Part shown: positions 1 to 8,422 of the stretch, piece by piece
How the letters are laid out: each line of letters opens with the position of its first letter
Numbering within the stretch: the first letter of the stretch is position 1
Assembly: GCF_014171595.1 (NCBI RefSeq)
Contig: NZ_CP050451.1
Span: 3,348,001 to 3,412,000 of the forward strand
Direction: 5' to 3'
Source of the DNA: Massilia sp. Se16.2.3
GTDB taxonomy: Bacteria; Pseudomonadota; Gammaproteobacteria; Burkholderiales; Burkholderiaceae_D
DNA: 64,000 nucleotides
Program-made: the position numbers and the translations under genes
The notes under the pieces: model-generated
What the model saw: the letters and a program-made list of their open reading frames with translations, nothing else
Database searches by the model: none
Told to the model about the DNA's origin: nothing

Positions 1-2
1 GC

Positions 3-1142
3 GAGGCGCCCGGCATGATGGCGCTCGAGATCGCGATCGACGAGCTGGCGGAAAAGCTGAAGATGGACCCGGTCACCTTCCGCATCGTCAACGACACGAC
101 AGTCGACCCGGAGAACCGCACGCGGCCGTTCTCGCAGCGGCGCTTCGTGGAATGCATGCGCCAGGGCGCCGAGCGCTTCGGCTGGAAGGGTCGCAAGGCC
201 CAGCCGGGAAGCGTGCGCGAGGGGCGCTGGCTGGTCGGCATGGGTGTGGCCTCGGCCTTCCGCAACAACATGCTGATGAAGTCGGCGGCGCGCGCGCGCC
301 TGGAAACCGATGGCACGGTGACGATCGAAACGGACATGACCGACATCGGCACCGGCAGCTATACCATCATCGCCCAGACCGCGGCTGAGATGATGGGCTT
401 GCCGATCGAACGGATCGCCGTGCGCCTGGGCGACTCCCGCTTCCCCGCCTCGAGCGGATCCGGTGGGCAGTGGGGCGGCAACAGTTCCACGGCCGGCGTG
501 TATGCCGCCTGCGTCAAGCTGCGCGAGAGCGTCGCGACCAGGCTCGGGCTGGACGCGGCCAGCGCCGAGTTCAGCGACGGCCAGGTGCGTGCAGGCGGAC
601 GGGCGCTGCCGCTGGTCCAGGCCGCGGCGGGCGGCGCGATCGAGGTCGAGGACATCATGGAATACGGCGACCTGGAAAAGAAATACCAGCAGTCGACCTT
701 CGGCGCGCATTTCGTGGAAGTGGGCGTCGACGCCGCCACCGGCGAGACCCGCGTGCGGCGCATGCTGGCCGTGTGCGCGGCAGGGCGCATCCTCAACCCG
801 AAAACGGCGCGCAGCCAGGTGATCGGGGCGATGACGATGGGGGTGGGCGCGGCGCTGATGGAAGACCTGGTGGTCGACAAGCGGCGCGGTTTCTTCGTGA
901 ACCACGACCTGGCCGGCTACGAGGTGCCGACCCATGCCGACATCCCGCACCAGGAAGTGGTGTTCCTCGACGAACTCGACCCGATGTCGTCGCCGATGAA
1001 GGCCAAGGGTGTGGGCGAGCTGGGCATTTGCGGGGTGGCGGCCGCGGTGGCCAATGCCATCTACAACGCGACGGGCGTGCGCGTGCGCGACTATCCGGTC
1101 ACGCTCGACAAGCTGTTGCCGGGCATGCCGCCCCTCGTTTGA
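3..1142 (+). CDS. Molybdenum hydroxylase large subunit, C-terminal part (xanthine dehydrogenase/aldehyde oxidase family)
   Basis: The reading frame is open from the window edge, so the start lies outside; about 379 residues are visible. The first residues, EAPGMMALEIAIDEL, match the conserved 'EAP-x2-ALE' block of the family's molybdopterin-binding domain. Later come the glycine-rich stretch GGQWGGNSSTAG and, near the end, KGVGELGICGVAAAVANAI, whose Glu in GVGE is the usual catalytic base. Members carry Mo-molybdopterin-cytosine dinucleotide and oxidise aldehydes or N-heterocycles together with FAD and 2Fe-2S subunits, which should lie upstream. The substrate cannot be told. The gene ends 117 bp before the next one, with no clear terminator between. 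Confidence 0.88.
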   Translation, partial: EAPGMMALEIAIDELAEKLKMDPVTFRIVNDTTVDPENRTRPFSQRRFVECMRQGAERFGWKGRKAQPGSVREGRWLVGMGVASAFRNNMLMKSAARARLETDGTVTIETDMTDIGTGSYTIIAQTAAEMMGLPIERIAVRLGDSRFPASSGSGGQWGGNSSTAGVYAACVKLRESVATRLGLDAASAEFSDGQVRAGGRALPLVQAAAGGAIEVEDIMEYGDLEKKYQQSTFGAHFVEVGVDAATGETRVRRMLAVCAAGRILNPKTARSQVIGAMTMGVGAALMEDLVVDKRRGFFVNHDLAGYEVPTHADIPHQEVVFLDELDPMSSPMKAKGVGELGICGVAAAVANAIYNATGVRVRDYPVTLDKLLPGMPPLV

Positions 1143-1259
1143 CCCGGACAGGCGTGCCGGGAGCCCGGCGCGCCACCGCGCCGGCTGGCACCCGTGCGCC
1201 GCGCAAGTGCGCGCGGCCTTATCTTGTCGATAACAATTAGCTCTACTCGAGGCACGACA

Positions 1260-2823
1260 ATGGAATGGTTATCCGATCCGGGCATCTGGATAGGCTTCTT
1301 CACGCTGGTCGTGCTGGAGATCGTTCTCGGCATCGATAACCTGATCTTCATCGCCATCCTGGCCGAAAAGCTGCCGCCCGAGCAGCGCGACCGCGCGCGC
1401 CTGCTCGGCCTGTCGCTGGCGATGCTGATGCGCATCGGCCTCTTGACGATGATCGCCTGGATCGTCTCCCTGACCGAGCCCCTGTTTTCGATCGGCAGCC
1501 TGTCCCTGTCCGGGCGCGACCTGATCCTGCTGCTGGGCGGCCTGTTCCTGCTCTTCAAGGCGACGATGGAACTGCACGAGCGGGTCGAAGGCGCCACCCA
1601 CACGGGGGGCGGGCAGGTGGCCTACGCGGGTTTCGGCGTCGTCGTGGCCCAGATCATCGCGCTTGACGCCGTGTTTTCGCTCGATTCCGTCATCACGGCG
1701 GTCGGCATGGTCGACGAACTGGGCGTCATGATGGCGGCCGTGGTCGTCTCGATGGGCGTGATGCTGTTCGCTTCGAAGTCGCTCACCCGCTTCGTGAACG
1801 CCCACCCGACCGTGGTGGTGCTGTGCCTGGGCTTCCTCCTGATGATCGGCCTGTCGCTGATTGCCGAGGCCTTCGGCTTTCATATTCCGAAGAGCTACCT
1901 GTACGCGGCGATCGGCTTCTCGGTGATCATCGAAGCCCTGAACCAGCTGGCCAGGCGCAACCTGGCGCGCGAGGAGGCGCTGGTGCCCCTGCGCGAACGC
2001 ACTGCCGACGCGGTGCTGCGCATGCTCGGCGCCAAAGGGAGCGAGCGAGGGGCGCGGTGCTTGCGCCCAGTTCGTCGCGCCAGCCTCCCGAGCCGGCCTT
2101 CGATCCGGCCGAGCGCAATATGGTCAGCGGCGTACTGAGCCTGTCGCAGCGCTCGATCCGCTCGATCATGACCAACCGCTCGGACATTTCATGGATCGAC
2201 ATCGACGCCGACGCCGACACCATCCGCGGCCAGATCATGGAAACCCCGCACAGCTTCTTCCCCGTGTGCAAAGGGCAGCTTGACGAAATCCTCGGCGTGG
2301 TGCGGGCGCGCGACCTGATGGCCGACCTGGCCCTGGGCGGGCGCATCGACCCGGCCCACCTGCGCAGTCCCATCATCCTGCCCGAGTCGGGCGACGTATT
2401 GAAGGTCATGGAAACGCTGAAGCGCTCGCATGGCCAGCTGGTGATGATCGCCGACGAATACGGCACCCTGCAGGGCCTGGTCACGCCGATCGACATCCTG
2501 GAAGCCATTGCCGGCGACTTCCCCGACGAGGACGAGCAGCCGGCCGTGGTGCAGGAAGGCCCGGGCCGCTGGCGCATCGACGGCGGCGCCGACCTGCATT
2601 ACCTCGAGCAGGTGCTGGAAACGGATGCCCGGTGAGCGAAAGCGACGACTACACCTCGCTGGCCGGCTTCATGCTCGAGCGCTTCGGCACGCTGCCGGCC
2701 GCCGGGCAGGCTGTCGAGCTCGACGGCCTGCGCTTCGAGGTGCTGCGGGTGGCGGACCGGCGCATCGCCGAGGTGCTGGTGACGCGCGCCGCATCCGGCA
2801 GCGCGCGCGCCCGCAGCGCCTGA
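1260..2823 (+). CDS. TerC-CBS-CorC membrane protein (YoaE-like), two frameshifts
   Basis: Reading through two frameshifts gives about 521 residues, the usual length of E. coli YoaE-type proteins. The N-terminal 240 residues are a TerC domain with about seven membrane segments, opening [14 protein letters not shown] and carrying the acidic GIDNLIF and LDSVITAVG motifs typical of this metal-export-related family. A CBS pair follows ([17 protein letters not shown], then [15 protein letters not shown]), then a C-terminal CorC/HlyC domain ([18 protein letters not shown]). The breaks fit single G deletions near 2050 (GGGG run) and near 2630 (CCCGG). Each restores the family sequence when repaired, so I read them as sequence errors and not as a pseudogene. 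The start is the ATG at 1260; an in-frame upstream ATG at 1194 lacks TerC homology. Confidence 0.85.
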
Positions 2824-2897
2824 ATGTCGCCCGCGGCAAATGCGCCAGGCCGCGACCCTGCGCCAGCGTGCCGCCCGGTGCCGCTGGCGGCCGCTTC

Positions 2898-3176
2898 TCA
2901 GACCGGGATCGACGAATTGCCGCCCGCGGAGGAACCGTAGTTCTGCAGCTCGCCGAAGGGCAGGCGGCGGTCGTTCAGGGCCGCGAGGATGGCCTGCAAC
3001 TGCGCTTCGTCCGGATGGATGTAGACCATGACCTGTTCCACCTGGTTCTCGAAGTAGGGGGTGTAGGGCACGTCGGTCTCGGGCATGACCTTGGCCGCGA
3101 AGCTGCCGTCCTGCAGTTCGCCGAAGAGGGTGACGATGGTGGCTGGTGGTGCGCTGTTCTTGACTGTCAGTTCCAT
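2898..3176 (-). CDS. Small hypothetical protein, 92 aa
   Basis: I do not recognise the family. The start at 3176 is preceded by GGAG four bases away. The 92-residue product begins MELTVKNSAPPATIVTLFGE and ends GGNSSIPV. It has no signal peptide or membrane segment and looks like a small soluble alpha/beta protein: a beta-rich start, an acidic middle (YFENQVEQVMVYIHPDE) and an amphipathic helix (LQAILAALNDRRLP). It stands alone, converging on the TerC-type gene and divergent from the next small gene. Codon use looks like that of its neighbours. The longer in-frame extension to 3341 is Arg-rich and looks non-coding. Confidence 0.6.
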   Translation of the reverse strand: MELTVKNSAPPATIVTLFGELQDGSFAAKVMPETDVPYTPYFENQVEQVMVYIHPDEAQLQAILAALNDRRLPFGELQNYGSSAGGNSSIPV

Positions 3177-3520
3177 GATGCTCCGATGGTGAGATGGATG
3201 AGCGCGCGCCCGGTGCGCGCGGTTCGGGAACATGATCGCGCGAAATCGGCTGAGGCGGCGCAGCCTTGCGGTGCGCGAGTGCGCGAGTACGCGGCAAGGA
3301 CTGCGCGATCCGTGCGGGGCGCCTCGCGCGCCCGCCGGCATGCTTGCGCACTAGCGCGCGCCGCCCTCCGGCACTGCAATGTTAGCTTGATCGCCACGCG
3401 AGCCCGTCGTTGGGCTCCGGCGCGCCGCGCTCCAAGGCCGCGCTGTTCGAGCAGGGCTCACGCCCCGCATGCCCGTCCACGCGGGCCGGGGCTGCACATT
3501 CCACCACACAGGAGGTCATC
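3177..3520. other. 344-bp divergent intergenic region, no gene seen
   Basis: This gap separates the start of the 92-aa gene (reverse) from the 52-aa gene (forward) and should hold both promoters. Open frames here are Arg/Ala-rich shadows of GC-rich sequence. I see no convincing promoter pair, hairpin or repeat. The only clear signal is GGAGGT at 3511-3516, five bases before the ATG at 3521. Confidence 0.5.
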
Positions 3521-3679
3521 ATGCCGCAGGGAGACAAGTCGTCGTATACCGACAAGCAGAAGCGCCAGGCCAAGCATATCGAGCAAAGCTACGAGAAGCG
3601 CGGCACGCCGCCGGCGGAAGCGAAACGGCGCGCCTGGGCCACCGAGAACAAGGTGTCCGGCGGGGGCAAGAAGCATTGA
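3521..3679 (+). CDS. Small conserved protein of the 'plasmid stabilization protein' annotation group, 52 aa
   Basis: The 52-residue product starts MPQGDKSSYTDKQKRQAKHI and ends VSGGGKKH. It is highly charged (Lys, Arg, Glu, Gln), with a helical core containing RRAWATENK. From memory, this matches a widespread family of about 50-60 residues often labelled 'plasmid stabilization protein'; that label rests on weak grounds, and nothing here points to a plasmid or a toxin-antitoxin pair. The start is set by GGAGGT five bases upstream. It ends 24 bp before the converging FAD monooxygenase gene. The real function is unknown; small size and charge would suit nucleic-acid binding, which is inference. 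Confidence 0.7.
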   Translation: MPQGDKSSYTDKQKRQAKHIEQSYEKRGTPPAEAKRRAWATENKVSGGGKKH

Positions 3680-3703
3680 ACGGCCCGCTAGCGGCGCGCC
3701 GTC

Positions 3704-5371
3704 TCAAGGCTGGAGCGTCAGCCCGTTGAGCCGCAGGTAGTCGTCGAGCAGGGCCGCGCTCGGCGTGCCTGCCGCCAGGCCGACATAGGTGTCCGGTCGC
3801 AGCAGGTAGAGGGCGTCGCGCGCCAGGCCGGCACCCAGGCAGGCTTCGCTCCAGTCGAAGCGGCGCAGCGGCACGCCGTGCAGCGCGCACCAGGTGGCCA
3901 GTTCCGCGCCGGGCGTGCCATACACGTGCGCCTGCCAGCCCGGCCTGGGCAGCGGTGCGTAGTTGTCCGCGCCCCGTCCGTTGCCCGTGTCCGCCGTGGC
4001 CGCTGACCCGCTGGCAATCACGCTGGCTACCGCATCGTCGGCGGCGCGGACCGCCGCCTCCTCGTGTCGCTCGCTGCGCTTGCCGGCGCGCCGCCCGGGA
4101 ACCTCGACACCGCTACCCATGGCCACCCGGGGTAGCCGGTCTCCCCATGCACCTTGCCCGCGCTGCCCATGTTGAGGGGTGCATGGCGGTAGCGCAGCGC
4201 CGTCTGCGACACGACGCGGAAAAATCCCCGGCGCGCACGCGGAAAGCGTGCCAGCAGCGGCAGCACGCGCGGCACCAGGCCGGTGCGCACGACCTCGGCC
4301 AAGGGGCCATCGGCCGTGATCACGCTGAAGGCGCGGTCGGTGGTATCGACCAGGCGCCGGGCGAAGGGCAGGCGCTCGGCCTCGTAGCTGTCGAGCAAGG
4401 CCTCGCCCGCCTGCCGCCGCAGCACGGCCGCCAGCTTCCAGGCCAGGTTGAAGGCGTCGCCGATGCCGGTGTTCATGCCCTGGCCGCCGGCCGGGCTGTG
4501 GATATGCCCGGCGTCGCCGACGAGGAAGGCGCGCCCGCGGCGGAAACGGCTGGCTACCCGGTGGTGCACGTGGTAGGTCGAGAACCAGTTGAGGCGGCGC
4601 ACGTTGATCAGGAGGTTGTCGATGGCGCGCTGGCTCACGTCCGCGACCAACCCAGCGTGTCGGCGCGCCCGGCCCGTTCGTCGCGCACGGTGCCCACCAG
4701 GCGCGCGGCGCCGCTCGGCCCCAGCGCGAACACGGCCAGGATGTCGGACTCGTCGAGGTCGATGTGCAGCTCGCCGTTCAGGGCCGGGCTGTCGCCCTCG
4801 ATGTCGGCCACGTAGAACACCGGCGATAGGTCCCGCCCGGAAAGCCGGCGTCGATCAGGTGGCGCACCACGGAGCGCGCGCCGTCGCAGCCGACCAGCCA
4901 GAGCGCGCCGCAGGTTTCGGTTTCGCCCGATGCCCGGCGCAGGCGGGCCAGCACCTCGCCGCCGTGCTCCTCGAAGCCGAGCAGGGTGCAGTTGCGTTCT
5001 ACCTCGATGCCGGCTTCGCGCAGGCGCTCGACCAGCATCGCTTCATGGCGGTCCTGGGGGTAGACGTGGACGAAGGGGTGGGGCGTGAGGCCGCCTCCGA
5101 GCGCGCCAAGTTCCACGCGGGCCCGGTGTTCGCCCTCGGCCCAGAGATTCAGGGCCAGGATGGGATGGCCGGCGTCCAGCACCTGCCGGTCCAGCCCAAG
5201 GGTGCGGTAGAGTTCGAGCGTGCGGGCCTGCACCACCAGCGCGCGCGAGGTGGTACCGGGCCCGCTTGCCGCGTCGACGATGCGCACGGCCACGCCCAGC
5301 CGGTGCAGGCACAGGGCCAGCACCAGGCCACTGGGGCCAGCGCCGACGATCAGTACCTCGGTTTGCGCCAT
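3704..5371 (-). CDS. FAD-dependent aromatic-ring monooxygenase family protein, three frameshifts
   Basis: Joined over three frames this gives about 556 residues, normal for PheA/TfdB/MhpA-type flavoprotein hydroxylases. It opens MAQTEVLIVGAGPSGLVLAL, a Rossmann GxGxxG site. Further on come GCDGARSVVR (the DG motif) and FLVGDAGHIHSPAGGQGMN (the GD motif that contacts the FAD ribityl chain). The tail has a thioredoxin-like C-terminal extension (YLLRPDTYVGLAAG). Such enzymes hydroxylate phenolic or related rings with NAD(P)H and O2. Frame changes lie near 4820, near 4650 and at about 4030-4130; all three fit single-base deletions. No catabolic neighbours are present, so the substrate is open. 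Confidence 0.8.
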
Positions 5372-5559
5372 CGGTCACTCCGGCTCGTCATGCGTCAGCC
5401 CCCATCCTACGCCAGTCTGGCGCCCGACCGCCAGCGGTCAATCGTGTCGCCGCCAGCGGCGCGCCCAGGCCGCGAAGCTGTGGCGGCGCCGACATTCGTG
5501 CGCCGTGCACGCCCCCCGCGCTTGCATCATGAGAGAACAGGCGAACAGGGAGGACGGCC

Positions 5560-6687
5560 ATGGAGACTAGCGGCACGGACGCGCCAATCCGGCGCATCGG
5601 CATCCTGACCGGCGGGGGCGACGCGCCCGGCCTGAACGCGGTCATCCGCTCCTGCGTCCTCGCGGCGAATGGCCTCGGCTGGGAGTGCCACGGTATCCGC
5701 GACGGTTTCGATGGCCTGCTTGCGCCTGAACGCTGCGCCGGCGAGCCGGTCTGGCGCCTGGAGAGCGAGGACGTTCAGTCCATCGGCCACCTGGGCGGCA
5801 CCATTCTCGGCAGCACCAACCGCGGCAATCCGCTGCATTACCCGGTGCGCCTGGCCGATGGCAGCATCGGCGAACGCGACCGGATCGGCGAGGTGGTCAG
5901 CCTGTGCCGGGAGCGCGGGTTCGACGCCCTCGTCATCGTCGGCGGCGACGGCTCGATGGGCATTGCCCAGGCCCTGCATCTGGCGGGGCTGCGCGTGGTC
6001 GGGGTGCCGAAGACCATCGACAACGACCTGGCGCATACCTTTTCCACCTTCGGTTTCGATAGCGCCGTCGGCTTTGCGACCGAGTGCATCGACCGCCTGC
6101 ACACGACGGCGCACAGCCAGCACCGGGTGATGGTGGTCGAGGTGATGGGGCGCTACGCCGGCTGGATCGCGCTCCATGCCGGTATCGCGGGCGGCGCCCA
6201 CGCGATCCTGCTGCCGGAAATCCCATACCGGCTGGAAGCGGTGGCGGCAGCGATCGCCCGGCGCGACGCCGCCGGCCACCACCATTCGGTGCTGGTCGCG
6301 ACCGAAGGCGCGGCGCCGCTGGCGGGCAGCTTGGCGTTGCGCGCAGGGGCCGAGCCGGGCCGCGCCGAACGCCTGGGCGGCATCGGCGCGCGCCTGGAGC
6401 ACGAACTGGCGGCGCTCACGGGCAAGGAATGCCGCGCGGTGGTCCTGGGCCACCTGCTGCGCGGCGGCAGCCCGTCGGCCTTCGACCGTGTCTGCGCCTC
6501 GCGCTTCGGCGCGGCCGCGGTGCGCGCCCTGGCCGGCGGACGCGCCGGCGTGATGGTTGCGCTCGGCTGGCAGGCGATCGAACTCGTGCCGCTGGACCAG
6601 ATCGCCGGTCGCACCAGGAGCGTGCCCGTCGATGGCGACACGGTGGCGACGGCGCGCGAACTGGGCATCTGCCTCGGCGACAGCTGA
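5560..6687 (+). CDS. pfkA: 6-phosphofructokinase, group III type
   Basis: The 375-residue product has the fold's landmarks in order: RRIGILTGGGDAPGLNAVIR (nucleotide loop), VGGDGSMGIAQAL, GVPKTIDNDL (catalytic Asp), GFDSAVGFAT, and EVMGRYAGWIALHAGIAGGA. Gly in GGDGS predicts ATP as donor, because PPi enzymes usually have Asp there. Lys in PKTIDND replaces the Gly of the E. coli PfkA motif PGTIDND and is shared with PPi-type and mixed group III enzymes. The likely reaction is fructose 6-phosphate to fructose 1,6-bisphosphate in glycolysis. It stands alone. Donor choice is inferred from these two residues only. Confidence 0.88.
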   Translation: METSGTDAPIRRIGILTGGGDAPGLNAVIRSCVLAANGLGWECHGIRDGFDGLLAPERCAGEPVWRLESEDVQSIGHLGGTILGSTNRGNPLHYPVRLADGSIGERDRIGEVVSLCRERGFDALVIVGGDGSMGIAQALHLAGLRVVGVPKTIDNDLAHTFSTFGFDSAVGFATECIDRLHTTAHSQHRVMVVEVMGRYAGWIALHAGIAGGAHAILLPEIPYRLEAVAAAIARRDAAGHHHSVLVATEGAAPLAGSLALRAGAEPGRAERLGGIGARLEHELAALTGKECRAVVLGHLLRGGSPSAFDRVCASRFGAAAVRALAGGRAGVMVALGWQAIELVPLDQIAGRTRSVPVDGDTVATARELGICLGDS

Positions 6688-6836
6688 GCATGGGCATCGC
6701 GTCCCCGATGCGCCCGTCAATAACAGTGCATTTTTGTAATCCCTGTCCGACATGCTGTGAGGGTGCGTGCCGATGGGCGCGGCTGTGCCCAGGTTGGATA
6801 ATTCTGGTAATCAATCAACAATAAACCGACACGTTC

Positions 6837-8317
6837 ATGACGCCACCGCTCGTTACCGCTGTTCCCGCAGTCGCCCAGGCAGAAGTTGCCGGGGGTGCCG
6901 CGGCCACACGCCCTTCCGCCCCGCCTCCCGCGCCCGCCCGCAACCTGTACTTCGCGCTGTACGCCGACCCGCTGGGCAATGCCAGAGCCGGCGAGGAATT
7001 CCTGCGCCAGCAAATCGCCGCCGTGCAGGGCATCCCGGCCGACCTGCCGCCCACGCTTGCGCAGCTGGAGGACTGGATGGAAGCGCGCACCGACGCGGTC
7101 GGCGCCGAGTACCGCGATTACCTGGCCGCGCGCAAGAGCGGTGCGCCGCGCCGCTATTTCCAGAACCAGGCGCATGCGCTGTATTTCCTCAAGGCCGCCG
7201 CGCCCACCAAGCTGGTCGACGGCGCCTGGCTCTACGGCATGCTCAAGCACTGGGACAGCCCGGATTTCCACCCGCTGATCAAGACCTACCTCGAAGAGCT
7301 GGGTGGGGGCGCACCAAGCAAGAACCACGTGACGATCTACCGCAAGCTGCTTGCCACCCATGGCGTCGAGGGCTGGGAGAGCCTGAGCGACGACCATTAC
7401 CTGCAGGGCGCGATCCAGCTGGCGCTTGGCCACAATGCCGAACGCTTCCTGCCGGAGATCATCGGCTACAACCTTGGCTACGAGCAGCTGCCTCTGCACC
7501 TCCTGATCACGTCGTATGAACTGAACGAGTTCGGCATCGATCCGTATTATTTCACGCTGCACGTCACGGTCGACAACGCCGCCAGCGGCCATGCGCGCAA
7601 GGCCGTGCAGGCCCTGCGCGACCTGATGCCGCGCGTGGGCGACCGCGCCGCCTTCTACCGCCGCGTGCTCGACGGCTACAAGCTGAACGAACTGGGCGCG
7701 AGCACCAATTCCGTGATCGCCGAATTCGACCTCGAGACCGAACTGGTCGACATCCTTGCCCGGAAGAGCGGCGTCGGCAAGAACATGCACTCGGATTACT
7801 GCCGCGTGGCGGGGCGCTCCGTCAACGACTGGCTGGGCGACCCGGCGCAGATTCCGGGCTTCCTCGGCGCGCTGGAAAGCGCGGGCTGGATCAAACGCGG
7901 CGAAGATGTCGAGCACAGCCGTTTTTGGCGCCTGATCCACGGAGAGCGTGCCGAGATGTTCGGCGTCTTCTCGGCCTATGAGCAGCAGGTGCTGCGCGAC
8001 TGGATCCTGCACCCGCCGGGGGCACCCGCGCGCCAGGAACGGGTGCTGACCCACCGCGCGCGCCAGCGCACGCTCGACAACCTGGGCCAGCATGCGGACC
8101 GCAGCAGCAGCTTCCCGGGCGGGGCCTGATTCGCCGCCGCGCCGCCCGCGACACCGAGAACGACAACGAACTTGGCCTGCTGGAGCGCCGTGTCGCAGCG
8201 GCGGCCGGCAAGCCGGACGCGATGGCGCTGCTGGCCGAACTGATGGGACCCGGCGGCCACCACAGCGCGACAGGCCTGATGGCCACCCGCATGTACACGC
8301 AACTACTGGATATCTGA
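6837..8317 (+). CDS. Iron-containing redox enzyme family protein (heme-oxygenase-like diiron fold), one frameshift
   Basis: Reading through one G deletion near 8120 gives about 493 residues, ending MATRMYTQLLDI. The central part fits the Haem_oxygenas_2 / HDO superfamily: GYNLGYEQLPLHLL supplies a helix with a candidate Glu ligand, and TLHVTVDNAASGHARKA gives a His-x3-Asp-x5-His set as in diiron members. The first 30 residues are Ala/Pro-rich and no clear signal peptide is seen. Known HDOs (UndA, SznF, BesC) oxidise fatty acids or amino acids with O2; this one's substrate is unknown. It lies 105 bp upstream of cphA on the same strand, so a link to cyanophycin or arginine metabolism is plausible but inferred. 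Confidence 0.75.
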
Positions 8318-8422
8318 ACGCGTTGGAATCAGGGCAAGCTTCGGCGGCGCCTGCCGCTGTCGCCGTTTGCCGTTCCGAGCACGACCAGCCAGACCATACC
8401 AATTCCAACGATAGGGACTTCT

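Noticed and set aside
1260-2823. Programmed frameshifting in the TerC-type gene and others
   Set aside because: Breaks lie in varied homopolymers without slippery heptamers plus downstream structure, in unrelated genes, in both directions; sequence error is simpler.
3521-3679. Plasmid maintenance or toxin-antitoxin system
   Set aside because: Only the inherited family label suggests it; there is no partner gene, and the neighbours are chromosomal.
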